A stretch of 64,000 bases of DNA. Origin: CAVPKN01 sp964588495. GTDB lineage: Bacteria; Chlamydiota; Chlamydiia; Chlamydiales; JAAKFR01. Below, in pieces: positions 34,199 through 44,900 of this stretch (its first letter is position 1; each line of letters opens with the position of its first letter). The position numbers and the translations under genes are program-made. The stretch spans positions 124,001 through 188,000 of the forward strand of contig CAZPPS010000001.1 in the NCBI GenBank assembly GCA_964588495.1. The letters run 5' to 3'. The notes under the pieces were generated by a model. The model did not search any database. It saw only the letters and a program-made list of their open reading frames with translations, and was not told the DNA's origin.

Positions 34199-37100
34199 TC
34201 AAGCCCAAAATTTTATCGTATTGTCACAAGATCCACTTGCCAAAGTTCCATCAGCAAGCTGTATTAAAGCCGTCACAAAGTCTCTATGCCTCTGCAACGT
34301 GTTGAAGCAATTCCCTGTTTTTAGATCCCAAAGCTTGATCATATGATCATCTGATCCACTTGCAAGGGTTCCATCGGGAAGCTGAATCAAAGTTTTAACA
34401 CTTTCCTCGTGACCTTCAAGAGTATATACACACTCCTCAGCCTCAATATCCCAGATTTTTATCGTTTTGTCCCAAGAAGCACTGGCAAGATGGCCGTTGG
34501 AGAGCAGAACTAATGCATTAACACAGGCTGTGTGCCCCTCAAGAGTCTTTAAGCAAGCCCCTGTCTCAATATTCCAAAATTTGATGGTTTTGTCGTAAGA
34601 TCCGCTTGCCAGGATTTTATTTGAGATCTGGACTAATGCATTCACATAACGGGCATGTCCCTCAAAAGTCATTAAACACTCCCCTGTTTGGGGGTTCCAA
34701 TGCTTGATCGTGAAGTCATCAGAACTGCTCACAAGAGTTCCATCCGCAAGTGTGATGAGAGCATTAATACAGGCTGCGTGCCCCTCCAGGGTCCTGACAC
34801 ACTCTTCTTTCTCAAGGTTCCAGAGCTTAATCGTTTTATCCCACGATCCTGTTGCCACAATTCCATGAGGTAATAAGCAAAGAGCATTCACCCAACTTGA
34901 GTGTCCGTTTTGAAGATTTTGAAGGGTCTTTGTGCAATATCCTGTATTGTGGTTCCAAATCTTTAGAGTGCCGTCTGATGAGGCACTGAGCACAGTTCCA
35001 TCGTCCCCCAGAAGGGGCAAAAGAGCATTGATCCTACGCGTATGTCCTTTCACCGTATTACGCCACTCAATTGTTGAATGTGTGATCTGTACCTGCTCTG
35101 AACCTGTAGAATCGACTTGAAAAAGTGGAGGACTTTTGATGTACAAAAACTTGAGCTCTGGATTGTGCTTTGCTGTAAAAACTTGGATCTTGGGAGTATA
35201 TACATTGGCAATGTAAAGATTAGGGCAATGATCGAGCTTAAAAGTTGACAGATTCGGAAAATGAAGCCTCCGATAGAGGATGCTTCCTTGAAATGCCGTG
35301 ATATTTGTACCTGAGAGGAAAAGCTCCTTGAGTTGAGTGGCAGACGCGATGTAGGGCACAGCATCGTCGCCAATAGAGGTACAGTAGCGGATGTCAAGAA
35401 GGACAACGCCTGGATGGAGCAGCGACCATAAATGGTTAGCATTAAGCATATTGCTATGATGAATGACAATAGAATTGGGCTTTTGGATTTCCGCTTGAAA
35501 GATCAAAGCTTTCAAAACGAGGAGTTGTCTTGAGCGGTCGTCTTGGAGCTCTTCAAAATTAGCCTGGATGGAATTTTCCTGAGCATCGCTTGTAACAACA
35601 ACATATTTGGAATTTCTCTGAAGGAACATAAACAAAAATTCCTTTTTTGCATTTTCGGGGGAATAGCGCCTGGCTCCCTGAATTTCTTCGATGCTCGGAA
35701 TTCCGCCCAGACAGGCCTTATGGCATTGGACAGAGGTCATCGACTGCTGCTGATTCCGGTATGTGGCAGTTTGTAGCCTTTGTTCTGGAGTGGCTTGCCC
35801 GTTATTGTAGGATTTGAAGATATAGGCCCCTATTTTTTCCCTGCGCAGACTGATGAGCATTTCAAGCAACTCGCCCGATGTGAGGATCTTGTTTTCCATC
35901 AAGCTGGAACTAATGGCATTTTGAAGCTGCCAAAATTGCAGGTAAAGGGTTGCAAGAGCACCTTCTCTAAAAAGAATCGTCGGAGTGAATGACTTATCTG
36001 CATCTTCTTCGAAAAGAGTCTTACACTCCTCTTCTGTGAAGAGTTTGGCATACTCTTTTTCCCGCTCGATGACATCATCGATCCAGGCATCCAGGATCGC
36101 ATGAGAGTCTAGAGCACAAAACTGCCGCAGTGTTTCTGCGTCGAGGGGTGTGTCCAGGGGAAGGATCGCAAAAGGGGCCGAGCAGAAATTGACAGTGCGG
36201 TAAATAGCAAGTGTTTCCCTTATCACGGGCTCCACAAAGGAGATATCATTATCCACACAGTAGAGATTGTGTTGATGGTCAAGCACATAGTTGGAGAGCC
36301 TGCCATCTCCAGGACGTGTTAGAATAGTTGTGAGAAGGGTCCAGGTATAGTTGGCATTGGCTTCTACCTCTTGCCAGACATTTTTGAGATTTTCTCCCTG
36401 AATGGTTTGACTAAAGAGAACGGGATAACTTTTCTTTCCATTTGAGGTTTCCACATCAAAGCGGACAAGAAGAGTTGTCGGCGTCAACTGCCCTGCAATC
36501 CTTCCATTCAGATTATGAATGGCATACTCCATCAGAGCTTGAGAGGGTTTTTGCTTGAGATGGATGTCAAATCCCTCATATTGGAGACGGCAGACTCTGT
36601 GTGCACTTCCCTTGTAAGCATCACAGAGATCTACACCCTCCAAAATGTTTTCAAAGAGAGTCCGTTTTAAATAGCGGGGCTTTTCAAAAATGCCAGTCGT
36701 GATCACGACCATCTCCTCTCCCTCAGGAAACTCGTCAGTGATCGCAAAGATTGCCTGTACCAGTTTGTTAAAACCGATCCCAAAGGAGAGGCGCAAGCCC
36801 GACTGATTGGGAATTTCTATCAGGGATTGGAGAATATCTATGACTCCCCTTTCCTCTACCGTTTTAAAGTAGCACACTGCTAAGGATGGATCTTGTAACT
36901 TGTAAATGGTTTCGAAATATTTACAGCTGGCAGCCACATCATTTGTATCACAATGATAATGGGCAATCTGTCTGATTAATGGGAGGGATGCTAGATAAAC
37001 ACTTTTGTTGGTCACCCCTTCAATCAAATCGATATTCTGGAAAGCTTCCCTAAAGTCTTCGTTTTTTTTGATAATCGTATCGACGCAGTTGTAGAGCGGA

Positions 37101-38728
37101 TAAAAAACAAGCCACCAAATTTTTTCTAGCAAAGCAATCTCTTTTGACGCAAGCGTATATAGTTTTAAGTCCGCTGTGCAGGAGGCCGATTCTTTCTGTT
37201 GTCCATAGTGAAGGTGCATCCCAATTCTGAGGGCATAAATAGAAGCCACACACTCTTGCAAAAGTTGTCCGGTTTTCTCTGTAAAACACCCTTGCTCTAC
37301 AAGAGCTGCAATGATCTCGATCGTGTTGGTTTGAAGGATCCCATAATAGAGGGCGATGTCGGAAAGGAGGTGATTGAAAATCTCAACAAATTGTTCCTTA
37401 ATATTAAATACCCCTGTCTGAAAATTGGGAGGGATCTTCGTTTGCAAACGGTAGTCTTGCTGCCGGGTTTCAAGGGCAACATATACACGATTTGGAAGCG
37501 AGGAGTGTGCTTTGACAAGCTCTTTGAATTGGACAAAAAGATCGGGTGTATTCTGAGCAAGACTAGAAGTTTTAAGGGACATATAGGCAAATTCTTGGGG
37601 CCCAATCACGCAATCTTCCTGCAGCTTTGCCATATCCTCGGGTGTTCCGATATGAATTCGATCTTCTGTCGGAGAAATGTCGATGCGCAATCCTGAAGGA
37701 TTGGGCCGCTCAAGACAGGTAAACCAAAAGTTAAAGCGGGCCGTTTCCCCTAAAGAGGCGATCTGGATTTCCAAGATCTCAAAGAGTTTTTTAAAAAAAG
37801 GCTTATGGGCACTATCACTGATGAGAATGAAGAACTCCAAATCGGAAAAAGGACACACCTCTTCTCTCCCTAAAGATCCCATCACGCGGATATCGTAAGC
37901 ACAAGGGGCAGCACCGATCAGAATAAAAATGTCGTCGAGAAAAACTTGAAACATTTCCTTAAATTTCAAGACAACATGGCGTTGAAAAGCACGCACGTCC
38001 CCTAAAGAAAAAGAAAAGGAATCTCTAAAGGAATCAAGGGCATTCCGGTACCGTTCTGTTGCAAGAAGCAAAGGTTCTTTAAAGTTTGCTTGGCTGTTCA
38101 AGATTTCAGATCGAAATTTGTCGACAGCCTCCTGTTTTTCAAAACCGATGTTGTTAATCCGCTCAAGAACTTTGGTATAGAAAGGGAGTATATCTTGTAG
38201 ATCGAGACAAAACGTCTTAAAGGTCTCAATCTGCTCAAGACTTAACCGAATGGCTTCGAAAGAAGGATAGGCATTTGTCAAAAATTTCTCTAATCTGTGT
38301 TGCAGCAGCGTGGCAAAGTATTTGGAGGCCGCACGGTGCGCTTTTTTGTCATCATGGATTTGAATTGCTTTGGCAAATGCATGCATCGCATCGGTGTTTT
38401 GATGATGATTTTGGTAATAGGTGCCTATCTGAATCGCAAGCTCTTGCTGGTATTCACTCAATAAAGAAGAACGTGCCAGAAGGTGTGGAATATTATTCAG
38501 GAGTGAATCAAGAGAGCCAAAATGGGGAAAAAGGCGGAAGAGAAGCGTATAACATTGCATGATCTCCTCTTCTGTTGTGACAACGGTAAAAAGAGAAAGA
38601 AGCTGAGTGATGGCAGCTTGAAAATTTCCGGTATTGAGTAAGTGTTCGACAACATTAAAAAGGGGAAGGGGTCGCTCTTTTTTTTCGAGAAGGTCACTTT
38701 GAAAGCCTGAATCTGTGATTGAGTGCAT
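34199..38728 (-). CDS. Very large nucleotidyltransferase / kinase-like / WD40 protein
   Basis: A multidomain protein of about 1509 residues (numbering here from GTG 38800, which adds 24). A TPR-like N-terminal region (about 40-200) is followed by a GlnD/DUF294-type nucleotidyltransferase motif MGSLGREEVCPFSDLEFFI (about 303-321) with helices after it. A kinase-like domain follows at about 700-870: FDIHLKQKPSQALMEYAI, then TRPGDGRLSNYVL and YCVDNDISF, reminiscent of actin-fragmin/PI3-type kinases. Leucine-rich strands cover about 1125-1245, and seven WD40 repeats the last 285 residues (GTLASGSDDHMIKLWDLKTG). ATG 38728 is chosen because the GTG start would leave only 18 bp to the divergent gene. 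WD40 is certain; kinase and transferase are inferred. Confidence 0.85.
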   Translation of the reverse strand: MHSITDSGFQSDLLEKKERPLPLFNVVEHLLNTGNFQAAITQLLSLFTVVTTEEEIMQCYTLLFRLFPHFGSLDSLLNNIPHLLARSSLLSEYQQELAIQIGTYYQNHHQNTDAMHAFAKAIQIHDDKKAHRAASKYFATLLQHRLEKFLTNAYPSFEAIRLSLEQIETFKTFCLDLQDILPFYTKVLERINNIGFEKQEAVDKFRSEILNSQANFKEPLLLATERYRNALDSFRDSFSFSLGDVRAFQRHVVLKFKEMFQVFLDDIFILIGAAPCAYDIRVMGSLGREEVCPFSDLEFFILISDSAHKPFFKKLFEILEIQIASLGETARFNFWFTCLERPNPSGLRIDISPTEDRIHIGTPEDMAKLQEDCVIGPQEFAYMSLKTSSLAQNTPDLFVQFKELVKAHSSLPNRVYVALETRQQDYRLQTKIPPNFQTGVFNIKEQFVEIFNHLLSDIALYYGILQTNTIEIIAALVEQGCFTEKTGQLLQECVASIYALRIGMHLHYGQQKESASCTADLKLYTLASKEIALLEKIWWLVFYPLYNCVDTIIKKNEDFREAFQNIDLIEGVTNKSVYLASLPLIRQIAHYHCDTNDVAASCKYFETIYKLQDPSLAVCYFKTVEERGVIDILQSLIEIPNQSGLRLSFGIGFNKLVQAIFAITDEFPEGEEMVVITTGIFEKPRYLKRTLFENILEGVDLCDAYKGSAHRVCRLQYEGFDIHLKQKPSQALMEYAIHNLNGRIAGQLTPTTLLVRFDVETSNGKKSYPVLFSQTIQGENLKNVWQEVEANANYTWTLLTTILTRPGDGRLSNYVLDHQHNLYCVDNDISFVEPVIRETLAIYRTVNFCSAPFAILPLDTPLDAETLRQFCALDSHAILDAWIDDVIEREKEYAKLFTEEECKTLFEEDADKSFTPTILFREGALATLYLQFWQLQNAISSSLMENKILTSGELLEMLISLRREKIGAYIFKSYNNGQATPEQRLQTATYRNQQQSMTSVQCHKACLGGIPSIEEIQGARRYSPENAKKEFLFMFLQRNSKYVVVTSDAQENSIQANFEELQDDRSRQLLVLKALIFQAEIQKPNSIVIHHSNMLNANHLWSLLHPGVVLLDIRYCTSIGDDAVPYIASATQLKELFLSGTNITAFQGSILYRRLHFPNLSTFKLDHCPNLYIANVYTPKIQVFTAKHNPELKFLYIKSPPLFQVDSTGSEQVQITHSTIEWRNTVKGHTRRINALLPLLGDDGTVLSASSDGTLKIWNHNTGYCTKTLQNLQNGHSSWVNALCLLPHGIVATGSWDKTIKLWNLEKEECVRTLEGHAACINALITLADGTLVSSSDDFTIKHWNPQTGECLMTFEGHARYVNALVQISNKILASGSYDKTIKFWNIETGACLKTLEGHTACVNALVLLSNGHLASASWDKTIKIWDIEAEECVYTLEGHEESVKTLIQLPDGTLASGSDDHMIKLWDLKTGNCFNTLQRHRDFVTALIQLADGTLASGSCDNTIKFWA

Positions 38729-38818
38729 GTTTGCCCCGAAGTTATTTAGTGGAAAGAAAATATAACTAAATATTAACTTTAACAAACAGTTTTTTTTCAC
38801 TTTTTAATGGGTTAAGCA

Positions 38819-41251
38819 ATGGCCATCACAAATGCATATGTAGATTTTGAACCAAATCGTGCCCAAACGTCGCCAAGAGCTGTCTTGCATGCCCAATGGA
38901 ATTTCCACACCACGAAAGTCTCTTTAGTAGAGTATCCTCAGGGCCTGGAAACCATTTTTGAAGATGAGTGGGGGAAAACCTCACAAAGTAAAGTTGAAAA
39001 ATCTGACAGTTACAGCAGCATGGATGATCACATTGCCCACCTGAAAACCTGTGAACCGGTTGTGATTGATGGTGTGCCCCATTTTATCGTCCCCCTCAAG
39101 CGATGGAAGCTCGAAAATGGAGAGGTGTGCCTTTTACGCAAAGAGCAAGAATTGATTTATGTCATGATCGATCTCAATCAGGAGCGCCTCCATGGCCCCA
39201 TTCCTTACCCTCCAGATGTCAATATTGAGGACTGTATCAACTACCTCTTGAGCTGCTACCCTCTCATCAAAGAGGGCGATGTTAGATTCTTAAGCCCTTA
39301 CTTCACATGGGATTGGAAAGAATATCGGATCAAACTACTGACTGCTGACTCTTCTTTATTTAGTCGAACAGAATATACAAAGCACGATTCTGTCTGGCAA
39401 ATAGCGAACACTCTTTCAGAAGAAACCCTCCATGTGCCCTTTGAACAAGCAGCTGTTGTGCATGCTAGCACTACAATACCGATTACCAAGTGCAAATTGT
39501 GCCATATCAAAGAACTGGAAGTCACCAATCTCGAAATTCAAAAAAATACAGGATTCGTCCATTTAAAATGTGTGGACTTGCGGAGTCATAATGGTTTTCC
39601 TATTCATGCTGGGCTTTGGGCTGTTACCCTCCTCAATACTGGAAAAACAGACATCACCAACCCCAAAACATGGTATGGACATGCGGGCATTCTCATCGAA
39701 GGGGTAGAAAGTGGCGCCTATGTCTCCTATTTTGCACATTTGACGGCAGAGGATGGGGGAAAAGTGAAGCTTAAAAAAGGGATCATTCCCACCTATTCTG
39801 GGCAAAGCGAAACTTTCCCGATAGAAAGCGAACACGTTAGAAAAATGCTCCAAATCGTAGAATACGAAATGGCTCAACAGGAAAAGGGTGAGCCCATCGT
39901 CTTTTTTAGCACAGGTAAAGTCTCTCCCCTTTTAAGCCAGATGGAAGCGTTTTATAAAAAAGATGAAGCACATGAATCCTTGACATGCAGAACTATTAGA
40001 ACTTTTGACACTTACGAATCAATGATCCATAGCATTCTCAATTGCGAGCTCAGCACATTTGAAGAAGTTATATGGGATCATCGGGATGATGACGTGCTTG
40101 TGCGTTTAATGCGGCTCGCTTATGCGAGTGAATATCCAAATCAAGCAGAAGCTTTGTATTTTATGAATTTGGACATTGAGGAAGATAAGGAAAAGTTTAC
40201 TCGAAAAAAGGAGATCGAACGGGAAATCCAACAAATCACTGAAGAGCCCGAGAAAAAAAAGGTAACGACTGATACCGAACATCAACCCTATTGTCAAATC
40301 TATTTTTTAGACATGGAGAAAGATCAGGTTTGGATCGAAAGCAATGATCCCACAAAACGGGATCGCACGAGAGAGGTTGTTGCAAATAGGGTGATCTCAT
40401 CGGGTTGCCGCACCCGATTTATAGTCAAAAAAGACAACGGAACATGGGAAGAAATTGTTCAGCTCCATAATTGCATGAGTTGGGCAAGTGGAATGCTGGC
40501 CATTATAGGCATCTATCTACACACGTCCTCTGATGAGTGGAAACCAAGCGATCTTGTTAAAATGGATAACTCCCATCAAGGGCAGATTGAGACCTCAAAA
40601 TTAAAAAACACAAAGCTTGGAGCCCCTTTTACAATTCGAAAAAAAGCACTCCAGTTGGAAGAACACTACCTGGAAACACTCCAGTTAAATAAGGAATATC
40701 ACAAACCCAAGTTAACACTTGATGCTTTATTACCTGAGCCTAATCAAATCGACATGTACACTCTTTTGTGGCTTGTAAACTTACATGATACGCCCGGAAT
40801 CACAGGTGACATCCATATTTTTTTACAGAAATTCGACAATATCAGCACCGTGACAACTGCATTAACTTGGGCCTTAGGACATTTGTTAATGAAAGAAGTG
40901 GACGTTCTAGTCGACTATTTTTGTGAAAAGATACAATCTTTCCCGATAGACAAAGAAGGCAATACCCCTATTGATTTTGCCCTTCAAGCACACTTGAAAA
41001 CGAATAAGCATGAACGGGCATGTATAGAATTTTTAACAATCCTAAGAAGTCACGAAATACAATTTCTCAAAACCCGTATTTTTAATGACTTTGATTTCAC
41101 GCTGCGATTCCTGACCACGTGTCACGAGAAAAATTATACGAAACTGCTTGGAGTGATTCGTCAACTTTCAGGCCATATCGGTTTAGGTAATGTCGCCCGA
41201 TTGCAAAAAGCACACAATAAACAAACAGACACGTGTTGCGCGGTTCAATGA
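38819..41251 (+). CDS. Large effector-like protein, HAG / NC-x-SW family, member 4, with CaaX box CAVQ
   Basis: An 810-residue paralogue, closest to member 1 (both have two W modules and lack the helical insert). It has TWYGHAGILIEGVESGAYVS with His 288, WIESNDPTKR, NCMSWASGML with Cys 552, LLWLVNLHDTPGIT, and a C-terminal helical part. It ends QTDTCCAVQ: a CaaX box (CAVQ, X = Gln) with an extra Cys before it that could be acylated. It is transcribed away from the WD40 gene. The phosphatase gene starts 13 bp downstream, so the two are likely one operon. Confidence 0.87.
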   Translation: MAITNAYVDFEPNRAQTSPRAVLHAQWNFHTTKVSLVEYPQGLETIFEDEWGKTSQSKVEKSDSYSSMDDHIAHLKTCEPVVIDGVPHFIVPLKRWKLENGEVCLLRKEQELIYVMIDLNQERLHGPIPYPPDVNIEDCINYLLSCYPLIKEGDVRFLSPYFTWDWKEYRIKLLTADSSLFSRTEYTKHDSVWQIANTLSEETLHVPFEQAAVVHASTTIPITKCKLCHIKELEVTNLEIQKNTGFVHLKCVDLRSHNGFPIHAGLWAVTLLNTGKTDITNPKTWYGHAGILIEGVESGAYVSYFAHLTAEDGGKVKLKKGIIPTYSGQSETFPIESEHVRKMLQIVEYEMAQQEKGEPIVFFSTGKVSPLLSQMEAFYKKDEAHESLTCRTIRTFDTYESMIHSILNCELSTFEEVIWDHRDDDVLVRLMRLAYASEYPNQAEALYFMNLDIEEDKEKFTRKKEIEREIQQITEEPEKKKVTTDTEHQPYCQIYFLDMEKDQVWIESNDPTKRDRTREVVANRVISSGCRTRFIVKKDNGTWEEIVQLHNCMSWASGMLAIIGIYLHTSSDEWKPSDLVKMDNSHQGQIETSKLKNTKLGAPFTIRKKALQLEEHYLETLQLNKEYHKPKLTLDALLPEPNQIDMYTLLWLVNLHDTPGITGDIHIFLQKFDNISTVTTALTWALGHLLMKEVDVLVDYFCEKIQSFPIDKEGNTPIDFALQAHLKTNKHERACIEFLTILRSHEIQFLKTRIFNDFDFTLRFLTTCHEKNYTKLLGVIRQLSGHIGLGNVARLQKAHNKQTDTCCAVQ

Positions 41252-41264
41252 TAGGAGAAAATTG

Positions 41265-41903
41265 ATGTTCGTTAAAGCTACAACCACACATGACTACCGT
41301 TCCACAGATTCGGCACTTCCTGTGCAAAATAATGTGAAATTACGTGAACAAATTCTGAATTTTGTCCCTTCGGATCTCATAAAAGACGAGCTGGAAATTT
41401 TGCTTACCCATGCCAACCAAATTACGGACTATATTGTTTTGGGTGACTATGAGGCTTTGCTCTCGATTAATCCCTACCATGCCCTTGAAGAAGGGGATTA
41501 TAGCGCGTGCCTTGGAAAAAACTTCAAACTTGTGATCAGTTTGAGAAGTGCTAATGAAGGGGACGCCCCAGATGCTCCTGACTTTGCACGGCTCGGCATT
41601 CGAAGAGAGCGGGTATTTGTCGGGGACGAAGAGTCTGGCTGGCCCGAAATCCAGAAGCAGTTTGATCGCCTTTTCCCACTCATTGACACCGCTAGAGCTA
41701 AAGGAGAGGATATCCTCATCCATTGCACAGCAGGCTCTTCAAGAAGCCCCGCTTTTGTCTATGCCTACCTGATGTATGCCTGCCAAGTCACCGCAGAACA
41801 AGCTTTCAAATATGTTCAATCGTTACGGCCGCAGGTCCAGTTAGGTTGGTTCAAAGAAGGACTTTTAGCCTATCAGTCCACCCTGGACATCAAGTACTTT
41901 TGA
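41265..41903 (+). CDS. Dual-specificity protein phosphatase-like protein
   Basis: A 213-codon gene with the DSP active-site loop ILIHCTAGSSRSPAFVYAYL (Cys 154, Arg 160: H-C-x-x-G-x-x-R-S). A candidate general-acid region, FVGDEESGWPEI, lies about 35 residues before it. The fold order (strand NFKLVISL, acid loop, helix, P-loop) is that of eukaryotic DSPs. ATG 41265 has AGGAG six bases upstream; an earlier in-frame ATG lies inside the previous gene. It probably dephosphorylates a host protein or phosphoinositide; the substrate is unknown. It is linked to the family member upstream. Confidence 0.87.
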   Translation: MFVKATTTHDYRSTDSALPVQNNVKLREQILNFVPSDLIKDELEILLTHANQITDYIVLGDYEALLSINPYHALEEGDYSACLGKNFKLVISLRSANEGDAPDAPDFARLGIRRERVFVGDEESGWPEIQKQFDRLFPLIDTARAKGEDILIHCTAGSSRSPAFVYAYLMYACQVTAEQAFKYVQSLRPQVQLGWFKEGLLAYQSTLDIKYF

Positions 41904-41967
41904 CCCTTGCAATTCAACAAATTTTTCTTTAGCATATTTTTTTATTCTTTTTTTTGGTGATCGGTAA

Positions 41968-44900
41968 ATGTCTGTTTTGAATGTGAAATCTAGTATTCTA
42001 TCTCATGATGATCAAATTAAATTTAAAAAAGAGGAAGATCATTTAGTTGCTCAAATTGTTTCAAATTCACTGGTCTCGAATTCTTACCCAGTCGACCCCT
42101 CTTATGCGACAATCCCTTTGATTCCGCAAGAATTACAGACTTCTCCAAAAAAAATGGTGAAATGGCTTATCGAACAGCACTATAGACCTATTCTCAAGGA
42201 TGGACAGATCGTTTTTGAGGCGGATTCTGAATTTGAAGAGATAAAAAAGTGTTATGCAAATCTGAAGTCCCAAGCCGATCCTTCTATTTATGCTCTTCTT
42301 GATCTCCAAGATCGTATCTCAAATATCCGGGTTACAAGCGATTATGACGAACTGATCGAAGGGATAGAAAAACTTGCCTTAAGTGCCTGCGAAACAGAGT
42401 GCGTGGAAGAAAGTGAGATTCTCCCTCCTTCCACACACACATTTGTGCATGAAGGGCAGAGATATGAGATAAAATTGACGCGTGGAAAAAGTTCATGTTC
42501 TCTCCATGCTCTTTTAGGTGAAGAAATTCAGGGAATTTATCGCTTTCCAGGAAATGACTGTGATGTGGCAGCAAAACAGCTTTTTCTCAATGCCCTTAAA
42601 GAAGCTTTAGCAACAGGAAATGAGAGAATTATTGTCGATTTCATCAGTATTGTGATGGATCATTTGTTTGATTTAGATCGAGACAATCTCTATGAAGCGC
42701 GCTGTCTTTTTTCAAGAACTTCAACAGGATGTGAGCTTGGAAAACAATTGCGTGTTATTCGAATGAGTCCTCAAACAGAAATGACACAAATGGAACAGCG
42801 GACACTGATCCTTTCAGAGGCAATGGTCACTCTTTATGTGGATGCTGTGAAAATGCCAGGGTTTTATCTCAATACACAGGAGATAAAACTCGCAGCTACC
42901 CTCTTTAGAAAAAATGTTCTTATTTTTGGATCAAAACCGATAACGCTTGCTGAAGAAATCCATGAAGGTGAGGATGAGGAGCCGATTGTTATCCATCATA
43001 ATCAGCTGCATTTTTCCCGCTGCGTCAAAGCAAAAAAAGTAGCTGCTCTTTCAGAAAAGGAGGTTTCACAGCAACCTATTTGGCATGAAGATACCCTTCC
43101 ATCAGGTTTCTTTCATTTGAAAAAGGGTACGGTCGTTGCGGTACATGGAGATTCCATAGAAATAGCAATCAAAAGGAAAGATGCAGAACAGATCAATTTG
43201 AAGATTTGCGAATATTTGGCTGATGATCCAGCGTCTTTGTACCACTTTGCCAAGACCGCTTCTCTTCCAAAAGCACAGGCTGTGCACTTCCAGTCGCAAG
43301 CACTCGCTCAAATCATTGAAAGCGCAGAAGAAGAATCTAAAAAGGCCCTTGGAGAAAGGGATAACCAAAAATATAGCCAAATTTTAGACAAAATAGAGCT
43401 CCTTAGGCAAACAAAAACGGATTTGCAAAAAGATCTCAATGAAATAAAAAAACCTATTAATCGCACTGTTCAAGAATATTTCAAAAAATCTTTTTTTCTA
43501 TCCTATCTAGGGGGCAGTCAAGAAGAGATCGATGAGTTTTTTGCCTTATTAGACACTTTGAAGGAAGTCAACCATGACTCGCTTATTCCCTACTATCCAG
43601 TATTAACTATGCTCGCCCATCGCATAGAAAAAGCAACATTAAAGCGCCTTCTACAAGAAGCTAGACAGCGCGATTGTTACCTGACCTATGCTGTTGTGTT
43701 AGGGTATGCCCGAGCGGCTTTAACTTTTAAAGACAAGCTCCTATGGCAAGATTACCAACCCCATACAGTTATAGAAGTTTTACGCGAAGTCTATCCAGAA
43801 GATCTGACTCTCCCCGTTTATCTAGAGATACTCAAATCTCAATCTGAGGGTGCCTTCAGTGACTTTTCAACAGTGGCTCCCTATCTACAAAGAGCTCTTG
43901 AGGCTCTTGCTTTAGGAAACATCTCTTGTGCTATTGAACAAATCGTCAAGGGAACGCCCCTTTTGTGCGGTTTTTCAAACTTACACCGCTATCTTGCGAT
44001 TGCCTGGTCGTGTCACGGCGAATTTGATAAGGCAAAACAAATTGTAAAAAGGGCCTCTCAATTGCCCAATGTACATGTGCAAAATGTTACACAATCTGTA
44101 ACCGAAATCATCTGCATGATCAGCAATGCTGCAATGACAAAGAAACTCGCAAAGCCTGAAAAAAGCTCAGATCCTGCTCACGATCTGCTAACAGATTTTG
44201 TCGAAATGTGCCAGTCACAACCTTTAAGCCTGGATTTAGCAACTCAATTTGTTGAAAGAGCTGCCTCTCTTCTTCACTCTGATCTCGAGCAACTCCCTCT
44301 TGTCTACTTTGGGATCCAAAATCTAACAGCGCGCATCTCAGTAGGAGCTCGCGACAAATTCGAGGAAGTCTATAGGCCTTTATTTATCGCTTTAGGCGAA
44401 TGCATTTCAATCTTGCTCTATATTTGCTACGATTTGGGAAACTTGGATCCCTGGATCGCAGAAATATCGGAAAAGAAGGAGAAAGGGGATCAGGTTTCCT
44501 TTCTCATCAAAGCCCCCTCCATTCAATTTGGCCTCTTATCCGCCCATAAAAAAGAAATCCCGTTCTTTGAGTTTTTAGACAGTCTTCATTTGACGCGAAA
44601 ATCTGCCCGCGCCCTAGCGACATGCATCACTAAAGAGGTTTATGGTTTGTGGTTAGGGTTGATGACATCTCATTTGATGCCATCCATCGGCTCTGAAGAT
44701 GTCCCCCTTCCCGATGATCCCCTTATTTTTACAGGCATCTTACAATCGGGTCTGATAAATGGTGTGAAAGGGATGGAAGCGTCTTTCCTGAAATCTGCAG
44801 CACATCTGAATAAGTATTTAGCGATTCAACCCGACGCTCGCCCCTACCTGATCGATCCCCAAAGCTTGGAATGGGCCAAATTTTGCGTTTTTACCATAAA

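Noticed and set aside
38729..38800. GTG start of the WD40 protein, giving an apparent signal peptide
   Set aside because: It would leave 18 bp to the divergent gene and the hydrophobic stretch may just reflect AT-rich promoter DNA; kept only as an alternative.
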